Below are positions 1 to 6,803 of a stretch of 31,444 bases of DNA, one piece after another. The translations under genes were made by a program, and so were the position numbers. Origin of the DNA: a virus; the IMG/VR virus record IMGVR_UViG_3300032246_001409, positions 1 to 31,444 of that record. One strand, given 5' to 3'. The notes beneath the pieces are model-generated. The model had not been told where the DNA came from, searched no databases, and was given only the letters and a program-made list of their open reading frames with translations. How positions within the stretch are numbered: position 1 is the first letter of the stretch; each line of letters opens with the position of its first letter.

Positions 1-123
1 CGTAAATCGTCTGCACTAGAACGCCACCATCTGTGTGTCCTAGTTGAACGGCCACATCGGACGGACTCAAGCCCTGCTCAAGAAGATAGGTGGCGCAGAA
101 GTGCCTAAGCTCGTAGTAGTGCA
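1..123. repeat. Left copy of 123-bp terminal direct repeat (circular genome closure)
   Basis: These bases are identical to 31322-31444 at the other end of the window. The repeat lies inside the integrase reading frame, and joining the two copies restores one uninterrupted gene. The simplest reading is a circular or circularly permuted genome whose assembly overlaps itself, not a physical terminal repeat. Confidence 0.95.
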
Positions 124-958
124 TTGTTGGACGACCGAAGGCAACCCTGACCGGGTTCCACATCCAATGCCATGAAGGTTGATACAGCTGCTTGCCGTTC
201 GGGGTGGTGAATACGAGCGAGTCGTGAAGAGCCGGTGTCTGCTCAATGGCATGCGCTGCGATCTCCGGCAGGGCGATGACTCGCGTCTTGCCATTCTTCG
301 GGGGGCCCATTGTCCGACTTGATGACTGAACCGCCTTGCTGATAACAAGCTCTGTCTCTCGAACATCAGCGCGCTCAAGGGCAAACAGTTCGCCTGGGCG
401 AATCCCGGTGTAAGCGCTGACAAGAATCGCGCACTTCATCACTTGTGCTGTGACTGGTTGATGCACCAGTTCACATGATGCTGTGAGGCGTTGAATGTCC
501 TCAGCTGTAAGCCAGTCGGGCTTGAGGTCGCGCTTAGCTTTGCGTTGCTTCAGTCCAAGGTTGTAGAACGGGTTGATGCTGATGAGGTCGTCTTTGAGGG
601 CATCGCTGAACATGGCCCTAAGACTTGAAAGCTCTGACGGGTGCTCAAGCGTCCATGCTCGAGCAGCGCGTCTGTCGATGCGAGCAAGCTGACGGGTGCC
701 AAACGCAGCTGCGAATCGTTTAACGCGCTCGCGGTTGTGTTTGTTGGTGCTTGCGGCTGGGCGTGGATAGTCAACTGTCCAGCGCTCAGCGAACTCGGCG
801 ACGGTCACTGTGCTGTCGAACTTGCGTCTGCGGTGTGTTGCTTCAGCGTCTTGAGCTTCGCGCTTAGTGTTGAAGCTGCCAACATGTCGCATCTTCTTGG
901 CTTCGGAGTCATAGACCTGTGCGATCCACTTGCCTCGGTCGTTCTTATGAATTGCCAT
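1..958 (-). CDS. int: Tyrosine-family site-specific integrase (N-terminal and most of catalytic part)
   Basis: I translated this frame by hand; it is open from ATG at 958 to the window edge and continues in the right-end copy, giving 350 residues in total. The N-terminus is the AP2-like/arm-binding type seen in phage integrases (MAIHKNDRGKWIAQVYD), followed by a SAM-like core-binding domain. The catalytic domain shows the first Arg in GIRPGELFAL, a YELRHFCATYLLEQG motif (the usual first His of HxxRH is Tyr, a common variant), and LGHTD. The start overlaps the excisionase stop by 14 bases, so the two are probably co-translated. It would integrate the circular genome at attP, which appears to overlap its own 3' end. 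Confidence 0.95.
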   Translation of the reverse strand, partial: MAIHKNDRGKWIAQVYDSEAKKMRHVGSFNTKREAQDAEATHRRRKFDSTVTVAEFAERWTVDYPRPAASTNKHNRERVKRFAAAFGTRQLARIDRRAARAWTLEHPSELSSLRAMFSDALKDDLISINPFYNLGLKQRKAKRDLKPDWLTAEDIQRLTASCELVHQPVTAQVMKCAILVSAYTGIRPGELFALERADVRETELVISKAVQSSSRTMGPPKNGKTRVIALPEIAAHAIEQTPALHDSLVFTTPNGKQLYQPSWHWMWNPVRVAFGRPTMHYYELRHFCATYLLEQGLSPSDVAVQLGHTDGGVLVQTIY

Positions 959-1190
959 GTTGTTCCCCCTGGGCGATTAGCCAAGCGATTGCCTGACTGC
1001 GTTGGAACCTCAGCCTACTGCCCACCTTGTGAGAAGGCATACCCTCTTTAACGCGACGCTCTACCCAGCTGACGCTAAACCCAAGGTGATTGGCCAGCTG
1101 CTGCTTCGTAATAAATGGCTCAGTCCAGTCAATCGTTGCCGCTGGTCGAGGACGACGGGCTTCGCCAATGTTATGAACGGTCGCTGACAC
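945..1190 (-). CDS. xis: Excisionase-like small HTH protein
   Basis: An 81-residue protein with a helix-turn-helix of the excisionase/MerR type: FITKQQLANHLGFSVSWVERRV followed by the wing-like GSRLRFQRSQAIAWL. I chose GTG at 1190 over the upstream ATG at 1229: GTG overlaps the methyltransferase stop (TAGTG) and has AGAAGG nine bases upstream. The position directly before and overlapping int is typical of a directionality factor. It would bend attP or attL/R DNA and steer the integrase toward excision. It could instead be a transcriptional regulator of int. Confidence 0.8.
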   Translation of the reverse strand: MSATVHNIGEARRPRPAATIDWTEPFITKQQLANHLGFSVSWVERRVKEGMPSHKVGSRLRFQRSQAIAWLIAQGEQHGNS

Positions 1191-2269
1191 TATGCGCCAC
1201 CTTCTGCCAGCAAACGACGCGCAATCCACTCGGCAACGGTTGCTGTTACGCCATCACCGCAAGCTGCATAACGCCGACCGTCCGGGCGCGTCATATCTTC
1301 GCTGGGTTGATAGCCCGCCTCAAACCATCTTGGAACTTCAAGAAGGCTTGAACCGCTTGTCAGAGTCCAACCATCGGGCCAACCTTGAAGTCTTTCGCAC
1401 TCGACAGGCGTTAGACGTCGTACAACGGACTCGTTAGAAATAACGCCCGCGCGGCCGGTAGCCATTCCCGTATTGGCTCCCATTGTCGGAACGACCGTGT
1501 CGGCCTTATGGTTCAACGAATCCCAACTAAGAATGCCCATTCCGTCGGCGTTCTTACTGAGGGCCGGAGAGACTACTCCGGAAATAGGGTCTGGCTTATG
1601 ATGGAATGCTAAGGCTTGATTGTTGTGTCCTCTGCGGTCAGAGTTGAGCCGTCGCGCAGTTTCAATAAAGCGTGTTTGAGTGGTTCCGGAATCGTCTTGT
1701 TGCGTCCTTCGGCTCGACGTAATATTCCCGTTGCCGCCCTCTGAGATATCAAGAACCTCGCCGGGAACGCTTGACTTAGAACGTTGTGCAACGACGAAGA
1801 TCCGCTTGCGTCTTTGGGGAACACCGAAGAATTGGCTGTCCAGCACTCGCCATGTTGGTTGAGTAAACCCGATGTCGGCCAACGAACGCAGAACAATGGC
1901 GAAATCTCGCCCGTGATTGGAACTGAGCAGTCCGGCAACATTCTCAAGGACGACATACCCTCCTTGTTGAACAACTCGGTCTGCGATTCTAATTGCGTCA
2001 TAAAACAATCCGCTCCGTTCTCCAGCAAGCCCAGCACGACGGCCAGCAACGCTGAGGTCTTGGCAAGGAAATCCGCCAATAAGGCAATCCACCTGCCCTT
2101 GATAATCAAAAGTGCGCACATCGTCATAAATTGGGACATCGGGCCAGTGCCGAGCAAGGACTTCGCGTCTATATGCGTCGGCTTCACAAAAAGCGACATG
2201 CTCAAATCCCGCCCTTTGAAATCCCAAGTCCATGCCGCCAACACCGCTAAACAAGCTGATTGTCTTCAT
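1190..2269 (-). CDS. DNA cytosine-5 methyltransferase
   Basis: A 359-residue C5-cytosine methyltransferase, full length for a phage enzyme. Motif I is FSGVGGMDLG at residues 6-15. The catalytic Pro-Cys lies in GGFPCQDLS, ENV is motif VI, and QRRKRIFVVA is motif VIII. A target-recognition region follows, then RRLTPVECERLQGWPDGW and GDGVTATVAEWIARRL as motifs IX and X. ATG at 2269 overlaps the preceding stop (ATGA) and is preceded by AGAAGG; the longer frame back to 2305 only reads into the previous gene. No restriction endonuclease lies beside it, so it is probably an orphan enzyme protecting phage DNA. The gene is bracketed exactly by an 18-bp direct repeat. The target site is unknown. Confidence 0.93.
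   Translation of the reverse strand: MKTISLFSGVGGMDLGFQRAGFEHVAFCEADAYRREVLARHWPDVPIYDDVRTFDYQGQVDCLIGGFPCQDLSVAGRRAGLAGERSGLFYDAIRIADRVVQQGGYVVLENVAGLLSSNHGRDFAIVLRSLADIGFTQPTWRVLDSQFFGVPQRRKRIFVVAQRSKSSVPGEVLDISEGGNGNITSSRRTQQDDSGTTQTRFIETARRLNSDRRGHNNQALAFHHKPDPISGVVSPALSKNADGMGILSWDSLNHKADTVVPTMGANTGMATGRAGVISNESVVRRLTPVECERLQGWPDGWTLTSGSSLLEVPRWFEAGYQPSEDMTRPDGRRYAACGDGVTATVAEWIARRLLAEGGA
1192..1209. repeat. 18-bp direct repeat at the 3' end of the methyltransferase gene
   Basis: ATGCGCCACCTTCTGCCA on the plus strand, identical to 2268-2285. On the coding strand it encodes the end of the protein (LAEGGA) and supplies the ribosome binding site for the next gene. Confidence 0.9.
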
Positions 2270-2634
2270 GCGCCACCTTCTGCCAACTCGCGCCGCATTG
2301 ACCAATCCACCAGGCGCTCCAAGATCCGCCTGTCAGCATTAAGCCTGAACCCAGCCTGCTCCAATGCTTCCTTCACACCAGCTGCCACATCTCGCTTCAT
2401 GCGAAGGTCAGCAACCGTCTTGTCACCCCTAGCAATGTCAGCTGTGGTTGACCATGCCACGCCCTCAGCGTGCAACTCAATGATCTTGCGGGCAAGGGCA
2501 GTCCTATAAGCGAGCTCTGTTGCCGCAGCAGTCTCAACAGCCTGCGCTCGATCACGCTCCGCTTCCACCTGCCTGATAGACGCTTGATGCGCAGCTGCGC
2601 GAGCCTGGGCAAACGTGAATGGGCTTTCGCTCAT
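2266..2634 (-). CDS. Unknown helical protein of the early operon
   Basis: A 122-residue, strongly helical protein rich in Ala, Glu and Arg. It includes a stretch reading GVAWSTTADIARGDKTVADL and ends in WSMRRELAEGGA. I do not recognise a characterised family; the first 60 residues look like a coiled coil. ATG at 2634 overlaps the preceding stop (ATGA), so I rejected the longer frame to 2676. The last codons form one arm of the direct repeat bracketing the methyltransferase. It could be a partner or regulator in DNA metabolism, but nothing in the sequence shows this. Confidence 0.8.
   Translation of the reverse strand: MSESPFTFAQARAAAHQASIRQVEAERDRAQAVETAAATELAYRTALARKIIELHAEGVAWSTTADIARGDKTVADLRMKRDVAAGVKEALEQAGFRLNADRRILERLVDWSMRRELAEGGA
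2268..2285. repeat. 18-bp direct repeat at the 5' end of the methyltransferase gene
   Basis: Identical to 1192-1209. Here it encodes LAEGGA at the end of the preceding gene, plus the ribosome binding site and start region of the methyltransferase. The two copies bracket the methyltransferase as a cassette. Confidence 0.9.
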
Positions 2635-2828
2635 ATCACCGGCTCCCAACTGTTCAACCATTTGCCGATCTCCCACACTGACAGTTCGGCTCCCTCACCC
2701 CAATCAGCAATGACCAGGCTGCGGCCTCGCATGTCAGTCCCGTGCCCGACTACGCAGACAACATGCCGTTCATCGTCCACGTTGCCCCAAAGGCTTCCGA
2801 GGGCTGGCATGATCGTCGTGCGGTTCAC
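2631..2828 (-). CDS. Small unknown beta-rich protein, paralogue of the gene at 6800-6997
   Basis: A 65-residue protein beginning at GTG in a GTGA overlap with the HNH nuclease stop. The pattern (PALGSLWGN, then VVCVVG, then SLVIADWG, then a final amphipathic segment) matches the gene at 6800-6997 in layout and length, which suggests an SH3-like or other small beta-barrel fold. Function is unknown. Confidence 0.75.
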   Translation of the reverse strand: MNRTTIMPALGSLWGNVDDERHVVCVVGHGTDMRGRSLVIADWGEGAELSVWEIGKWLNSWEPVI

Positions 2829-3130
2829 AGTCGCTCCCCTGTGATGATGCGCCTGGCACGTTCCAGCCCGGAGGCCATGCGCGTAGCGTAAACCTGCTCA
2901 TCAAGGGTGAGATATGGGAGAAGGTCGAGATCGTGCGAGTCATACGACGTGTGGCAGCTGCGGCACAAACCCACAACCGCATCAGCGCCCATGTTTGCCT
3001 CAGTTGGGTTGATCGAGCGTGGGATTACATGCGCAGCGTCAACCCCGGCTGTCTTGCAAACTCGGCACCTGCCGTGATTGTCAGCTTCAACCTTTGCCCT
3101 GGCGGCTGTCCAGTCGCGCCTGTTAGCCAT
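2825..3130 (-). CDS. HNH endonuclease (early region)
   Basis: A 101-residue HNH nuclease. Zinc ligands come from CRVC (about residues 21-24) and CRSC further on. The catalytic core is AAHVIPRS, followed by GLCRSCHTSYDSHDL. ATG at 3130 lies just inside the end of the previous gene; the longer frame to 3292 is only read-through into it. It sits among recombination and methylation genes and could be a stand-alone homing-type or nicking enzyme. No restriction partner relationship with the nearby methyltransferase can be shown from sequence. Confidence 0.88.
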   Translation of the reverse strand: MANRRDWTAARAKVEADNHGRCRVCKTAGVDAAHVIPRSINPTEANMGADAVVGLCRSCHTSYDSHDLDLLPYLTLDEQVYATRMASGLERARRIITGERL

Positions 3131-3302
3131 TGTCGCGCTCCGGATCGTGCTTCTTAGGTGGCAAACCCATGAACGCCGGATGGCGCGTGCGAGCAACCAG
3201 CACAAACATCGCCGCCTCACGATTCCATTTCCACAACTGTCCAGGCTCACCATCCCTAACGGCTTCAGCCAAGGCCTCATCCCAAATCTCAAGCCAACTC
3301 AT
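3123..3302 (-). CDS. Small unknown Trp-rich protein
   Basis: A 59-residue protein, starting MSWLEIWDEALAEAV, with four tryptophans and a basic Pro-rich C-terminus (GLPPKKHDPERDNG). ATG at 3302 overlaps the preceding stop (ATGA), and the end overlaps the HNH start by 8 bases. The context and coupled start support it as real. No family recognised. Confidence 0.72.
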   Translation of the reverse strand: MSWLEIWDEALAEAVRDGEPGQLWKWNREAAMFVLVARTRHPAFMGLPPKKHDPERDNG

Positions 3303-3502
3303 GCCGCGTTCCTCCTGTCAATCTCCCACGCGACAGCGTGCTCGGCCATCTGCAACCGGGCAGCCTGCTCCCTGACGATCGCCTGAGATTCTTTAAGCGC
3401 AGCGCGCATTTCCACAAATGCCTTGCGGCACTCGTGCGCTTCAAGCTTTGCCTCTTCAAGCTCGGCGGTGAGATCACTGATGACACGCTGCGCGACGCTC
3501 AC
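3299..3502 (-). CDS. Small coiled-coil protein
   Basis: A 67-residue, almost wholly helical protein with heptad-like spacing of hydrophobic residues (ISDLTAELEEAKLEAHE, then FVEMRAALKESQAIV). It starts at GTG in a GTGA overlap with the mIHF-like gene. It probably oligomerises; function is unknown. Confidence 0.72.
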   Translation of the reverse strand: MSVAQRVISDLTAELEEAKLEAHECRKAFVEMRAALKESQAIVREQAARLQMAEHAVAWEIDRRNAA

Positions 3503-3822
3503 TGCCCGTACTCCCGCAACACCTTCACAAGTGCTTCACGCTGGCGAGGTGTAAATTCACCAATCGTCCTGTGACTGCTCACCATCGCCTGAACAAAGAT
3601 CCGAGCCGATCGAGCACGAGTCATATACCTCACCATGTCCAACAACTTCTCCACTGGCATCGTCCTGACCTCGGGCGCATTGTCCTCAATCACGATCGAG
3701 CAGTAATACGCGCCATCGTCACGCTTCAAGCGCTTCAGATCCTTACGAAGGCCAGCGCGATACGCACGAATACCATTTGCTACTGCGAGGGCTTGCATGT
3801 TCTGCTCCGTCTGAACGCCCAC
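3499..3822 (-). CDS. mIHF-like (actinobacterial integration host factor) DNA-binding protein
   Basis: A 107-residue protein. The N-terminal helix is rich in Arg and Lys (YRAGLRKDLKRLKR). It is followed by an H2TH-like pattern known from mycobacterial IHF: RTMPVEKLLDMVRYM, a middle basic segment, then RTIGEFTPRQREALVKVL. It begins with GTG at 3822, just after the SSB stop. By analogy it would bind and bend DNA non-specifically, perhaps assisting attP synapsis or replication. The family assignment rests on the pattern of conserved positions that I recall, so it is moderate. It could instead be an unrelated small helical protein. Confidence 0.6.
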   Translation of the reverse strand: MGVQTEQNMQALAVANGIRAYRAGLRKDLKRLKRDDGAYYCSIVIEDNAPEVRTMPVEKLLDMVRYMTRARSARIFVQAMVSSHRTIGEFTPRQREALVKVLREYGQ

Positions 3823-3824
3823 GA

Positions 3825-4196
3825 TTAGAACGGAACGTCGTCGTAAGTTTCGGCCTGCTCACTAACTGGGCCCTTGCTCTGAAACTGCACCTGCTGTGCG
3901 ACAACCAAGACCTTTGACTGTTTCTTGCCGTCCTTCTCCCATGACTGCCATTCAAGGCGACCATCAAGGACGATGCTGCTGCCCTTCGAGAGAAACTTTG
4001 CGCAGTTAACCCCCTGTGGGCCCCACACGTTCACATCGAAAAAGTTCGGCTTGTCTTCCCATTCCCCCTGGGCGTTCTTGCGACTCGCATTTACTGCCAG
4101 TCCGAGCACGCAAAGGCTCGTTGCCCCAATCTCTTTGATCTCTGGATCTCTCGTTAGGTTGCCACTGAGAACAACCCGGTTGATGTTGCTTGCCAC
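3825..4196 (-). CDS. ssb: Single-stranded DNA-binding protein
   Basis: A 123-residue SSB. The OB-fold begins INRVVLSGNLTRDPEI and continues through FFDVNVWGPQ, FLSKGSSIVLDGRLEW and the DGKK turn. The C-terminal acidic tip ends DDVPF, the partner-binding motif of bacterial SSBs. I chose GTG at 4196 because it begins at the conserved N-terminus and has AAGGGG eight bases upstream; the longer frame to 4253 adds non-SSB residues. It coats single-stranded DNA during replication and recombination and belongs with the initiator, loader and annealing genes. Confidence 0.96.
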   Translation of the reverse strand: MASNINRVVLSGNLTRDPEIKEIGATSLCVLGLAVNASRKNAQGEWEDKPNFFDVNVWGPQGVNCAKFLSKGSSIVLDGRLEWQSWEKDGKKQSKVLVVAQQVQFQSKGPVSEQAETYDDVPF

Positions 4197-4274
4197 TTTC
4201 CTAACCCCTTTTCGATAGATGACTTCTGACAGCTGCAAAGACAAGGCAGCCAAGCGCTACATACGACGGCGTAT

Positions 4275-4784
4275 TCACTGAAGGTGGCTTTCAATGTCGC
4301 CCACTGTTAAACGATCTTCAACCTTTGGTGTCCAGCAGAAAAACTCTTCGCCATCAAGATCAAGTGGTTGCCCAGATGAAACGATTCTTTGTTGTCTTAC
4401 TAATTGCTTGATTCGTGAGCGCAGCGTTTTTGAGGCATCTGACGAAGGCTTGCCAAAGTCTTTGTTGAAATCGTCAACAAGAACTGAATGGCTGGTGTTG
4501 CCTAGCTGAGCAACTCGTTCCAAAACCCATTGCTGCTGTGCCGCCTGAAGCTCTCTAGAAGCTCGCTGACGCTTTCCGGGAGCAAATGTTGATCGTGAGT
4601 CGTATGTCAAACCAAAAAGCGCGTCAATCGACTCTTCGGCGCTTTCGGCAAGATCAAGCTCACGCATGACTTCTTTAAGCGCAACAATGAAGCCGAGCTC
4701 CTGACTGCGGCTCCATCCTTCTTTGTGAAGCTGAACTCCTTGCTTGATTTTGTCTGCCAACACCTCTGGCGTTAAGTAAGTCAT
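4275..4784 (-). CDS. Unknown protein with possible C-terminal winged helix
   Basis: A 169-residue protein between the loader-like gene and ssb, overlapping the former by 4 bases. The N-terminal half is helical. Residues about 85-140 (WVLERVAQLG, then LRSRIKQLVRQQRIV) look like a winged-helix domain, followed by an acidic region (DLDGEEFFCW). The position in the replication block suggests a DNA-binding accessory role, which is inference only. Confidence 0.72.
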   Translation of the reverse strand: MTYLTPEVLADKIKQGVQLHKEGWSRSQELGFIVALKEVMRELDLAESAEESIDALFGLTYDSRSTFAPGKRQRASRELQAAQQQWVLERVAQLGNTSHSVLVDDFNKDFGKPSSDASKTLRSRIKQLVRQQRIVSSGQPLDLDGEEFFCWTPKVEDRLTVGDIESHLQ

Positions 4785-5284
4785 TCATTCCCCCTTGCAG
4801 CCCCAGCTGCGGTTGTTTTATTCACTGCCTTCGCGCCGTTCAAAACGCCAAGATTTTTAAGCTGCTCTCGCCCGCCCGGATGCGTTGGGCCACCCAACCT
4901 GCCCGTCTGTGGACGCCAATCCACAAACTGTCCATGCGGATCGTGGAACGCGATAGCCATGTCACGCCCAAAGGCCAAAGCCGTCCGGCTGAAGACATCC
5001 GCGAAGCGTGCTCGAGCAGTGCGTTCGTCAGCGACGCGCACGCCACCCTCACTGCGACCGTCCCTGACCTTGGCAAGCACTTCGCCTGGCACTGGCAGGT
5101 AACGCTGACCGTCAGCTGCAACCCCTCGCAGTGCGTACATGCCTTCCCGATAGGTCACGGCTTCACCATCGAGATCGGCGAGCATGAACTTCCAGCTGCT
5201 GAGCTGGACTTCACTCATTGCGTCTTTGGAGACGAACATGCCTTCAAGGTGATCGACAAACTTGCTGAACTCGTCATCAGTCAT
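4781..5284 (-). CDS. Helicase-loader-like replication protein
   Basis: A 167-residue protein. The first 75 residues (FSKFVDHLEGMF, then SSWKFMLADLDGEAVTYREGMYAL, then YLPVPGEVLAKVRD) match the small helical domain of phage helicase loader and inhibitor proteins of the G39P type. The C-terminus is basic and unstructured-looking. It follows the initiator with a short overlap, the usual initiator-then-loader order. The expected role is to bring the host replicative helicase to the origin. The match is by pattern, so confidence is moderate. Confidence 0.6.
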   Translation of the reverse strand: MTDDEFSKFVDHLEGMFVSKDAMSEVQLSSWKFMLADLDGEAVTYREGMYALRGVAADGQRYLPVPGEVLAKVRDGRSEGGVRVADERTARARFADVFSRTALAFGRDMAIAFHDPHGQFVDWRPQTGRLGGPTHPGGREQLKNLGVLNGAKAVNKTTAAGAARGNE

Positions 5285-5774
5285 TTGTCAGTCCCTCCAA
5301 CTCTCTTATTTTTCGCGTGCGCGTAACGCTTAGCGCAGCTAAGCGTGGTTCGGGTTCGGGTACGGGTACGGGTACGGGCTTGGATTCTGCTTGCGCTTTG
5401 CTTCCGTTCTGCTTGCGTTCTGCTTGGCGTCTGCTTGCGTTTTGCTTGCCGCCTGCTTGCCCGCTGCTTCGCTTCTGCTCGGACTTTGCTTCTAATTCGG
5501 CGCGTAAAGGCTGATAGTCGGCGTAATCGTGCATTTGCCAACCATCGCGGCTTGCGTCCTCATCCCAAAGGCCAACCTCGACCAGCAACGCGGCCTCAGC
5601 CTCAGCGCCATTCAAGAGGGCCCAGCTGCGCGGGATGAACCCATCGGTCATCTGACCGTTGGCCCAAGTGCCAGCGTGAAACCAAACGCCAATAACGGCG
5701 TGTCCACCCCGTGCCCTAGCACTGACAAACTTGTGGTGCTCCATGATGCGATCGTCAGCTTTGAACCACGCCAT
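5277..5774 (-). CDS. Phage replication initiator-like protein carrying origin-like iterons
   Basis: A 165-residue protein. Residues 1-95 (AWFKADDRIMEHHKFV, then AVIGVWFHAGTWANGQMTDG, then GWQMHDYADYQP) are the N-terminal domain common in actinophage replication initiators. Residues about 98-130 are a Gln/Lys/Arg/Ala-rich linker encoded by ten 11-bp DNA repeats. A Pro/Val/Glu stretch follows, and the protein ends with a short basic tail. ATG at 5774 overlaps the preceding stop (TAATG). The repeat unit is not a multiple of three, so selection appears to act on the DNA. The protein is shorter than full O-type initiators and probably works with the loader gene that follows. Confidence 0.72.
   Translation of the reverse strand: MAWFKADDRIMEHHKFVSARARGGHAVIGVWFHAGTWANGQMTDGFIPRSWALLNGAEAEAALLVEVGLWDEDASRDGWQMHDYADYQPLRAELEAKSEQKRSSGQAGGKQNASRRQAERKQNGSKAQAESKPVPVPVPEPEPRLAALSVTRTRKIRELEGLTND
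5352..5378 (+). other. G-quadruplex motif next to the iterons
   Basis: Five runs of GGG on the plus strand, separated by three-base loops (TTC, TAC, TAC, TAC). This satisfies the canonical four-tract quadruplex rule. It lies 5 bp from the iteron array and encodes the Pro-Val-Pro-Val stretch of the initiator on the other strand. Confidence 0.8.
5383..5492. repeat. Ten tandem 11-bp iterons, candidate replication origin
   Basis: Ten contiguous 11-bp units with no insertions or deletions. The plus-strand consensus is CGTTCTGCTTG; units 3 and 4 are identical. TGCTT is conserved in nine units, with TGCTC in unit 9. The array lies inside the initiator gene, as the lambda origin lies inside O. The period equals about one DNA helical turn and does not match codon periodicity. 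Confidence 0.88.
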
Positions 5775-5932
5775 TAGCGACTAGTCCTTCGAAGTGTCGG
5801 CTCGCTCGCCAACAGCACACTGTCGGGGCGCTGATTACGCTGCTTGATCCACGCCTGCACTTCAGTTCGGCTGACCTCAAACGGCCACTCCTGCCGCTTA
5901 TCTTTCCTGCGTGTGTTCCCCCAAGTATTCAC
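5774..5932 (-). CDS. Small unknown basic protein
   Basis: A 52-residue frame that I translated by hand, starting NTWGNTRRKDKRQEWPFEV and ending LRRTSR. GTG at 5932 overlaps the previous stop (GTGA), and its TAA overlaps the initiator start (TAATG). Perfect coupling on both sides supports it as real. It is strongly basic and may bind DNA; no family recognised. Confidence 0.65.
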   Translation of the reverse strand: MNTWGNTRRKDKRQEWPFEVSRTEVQAWIKQRNQRPDSVLLASEPTLRRTSR

Positions 5933-6153
5933 ACTGTTTCCTTTCGTGTTTCAATCCAACGGGTCAAAATTTGGGCTGCGGCTTCAAGGCTGCCTTCGTA
6001 ATCACGGATAGAGATCTCGTTGATGCGTTCTGGCTTGCCATGCCAAGTCAGGTAGAGCTCGCGTTTCACCACGTCGCTGCCAGTCAGGCCAACGTCCATG
6101 CCGTGCTCGGTTGCGATTTTGATGAGGCGCTTCATGTACTTGCGCTCGATCAC
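5929..6153 (-). CDS. Small unknown protein
   Basis: A 74-residue protein beginning with GTG at 6153 in a GTGA overlap (IERKYMKRLIKIATEHGMDV) and ending WIETRKETV. The longer frame to 6198 only overlaps the upstream gene. It has alternating charged and hydrophobic segments. No function can be assigned. Confidence 0.7.
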   Translation of the reverse strand: MIERKYMKRLIKIATEHGMDVGLTGSDVVKRELYLTWHGKPERINEISIRDYEGSLEAAAQILTRWIETRKETV

Positions 6154-6803
6154 GAGTAACCACCGTTCAAGCCGCCAATGCGACGGATGCGATTGCACTC
6201 GTCAAGCCACTTGTCACGAGCGACTGTTCGGTCGTCAAACGTTTGGACTGCAAAGGCGAGTGTGGTTGCCATGCAGTAGCCGAGTGAGGGCAGCCCGATC
6301 GTCATCTGCTCTGGAGTACAGGTCAGGTAATACGCAGCTGTTGATGCTGCTTGCAACGTGCTGAGGGCAAGCCCGGCCTCGTAACGCTCGCCTACAACGT
6401 CGCGGTGTGCTCGATCAGTCCAGGCTTCCTCAAATCCCCATTTCAACGGGTCGGGTACTGGACTCTCCCCTTCGGCCTGAACTGCTTGTCGGATTGAGTC
6501 AGTTGGGAACTGCCATTCGTACCGATGCTCCCGGTAAGCGTCGTCAATCTGGTCATATAGGTGCTTGAAGCTCACCCAGTGGCATTTGACTGGTTCACCA
6601 GTTGGTTCTGTGGCCGTGTAAACCCAGCGCTCCAACCTGTGCGCAAGATGAGTCCGCAGCCAATCAGCATCCTTTGGGATAGTCCGCAGATCCGGCAGGA
6701 CTGTGCCGTCTGGGGCCAGTTCACGGCCAGCGCTGGCGAACGCGTCAGCTATGCCCTGGGGGAGCGTGTAATCAGGCTTGCAACGTGTGGCGATAAAACT
6801 CAT
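6150..6803 (-). CDS. Unknown early protein, 217 residues
   Basis: A 217-residue soluble protein with many Trp, Tyr and His residues (HLAHRLERWVYTA, HWVSFKHLYDQIDDAYREH). A hydrophobic central part follows (STLQAASTAAYYLTC), and the C-terminus is basic. It overlaps its upstream neighbour by 4 bases. I recognise no catalytic motif. The early-operon position suggests a role in DNA replication or takeover of the host. Confidence 0.72.
   Translation of the reverse strand: MSFIATRCKPDYTLPQGIADAFASAGRELAPDGTVLPDLRTIPKDADWLRTHLAHRLERWVYTATEPTGEPVKCHWVSFKHLYDQIDDAYREHRYEWQFPTDSIRQAVQAEGESPVPDPLKWGFEEAWTDRAHRDVVGERYEAGLALSTLQAASTAAYYLTCTPEQMTIGLPSLGYCMATTLAFAVQTFDDRTVARDKWLDECNRIRRIGGLNGGYS

Noticed and set aside
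1609-2244. 211-residue minus-strand frame inside the methyltransferase gene
   Set aside because: It overlaps a complete methyltransferase with all motifs and shows no domain of its own.
5383-5492. Iteron array considered as CRISPR
   Set aside because: The units are 11 bp and contiguous, with no spacers, and lie within a coding gene.
5281-5541. Alternative frame over the initiator gene with Arg/Gln-rich repeats
   Set aside because: The 11-bp repeats keep all frames open; the initiator frame has the conserved N-terminus and coupled start.
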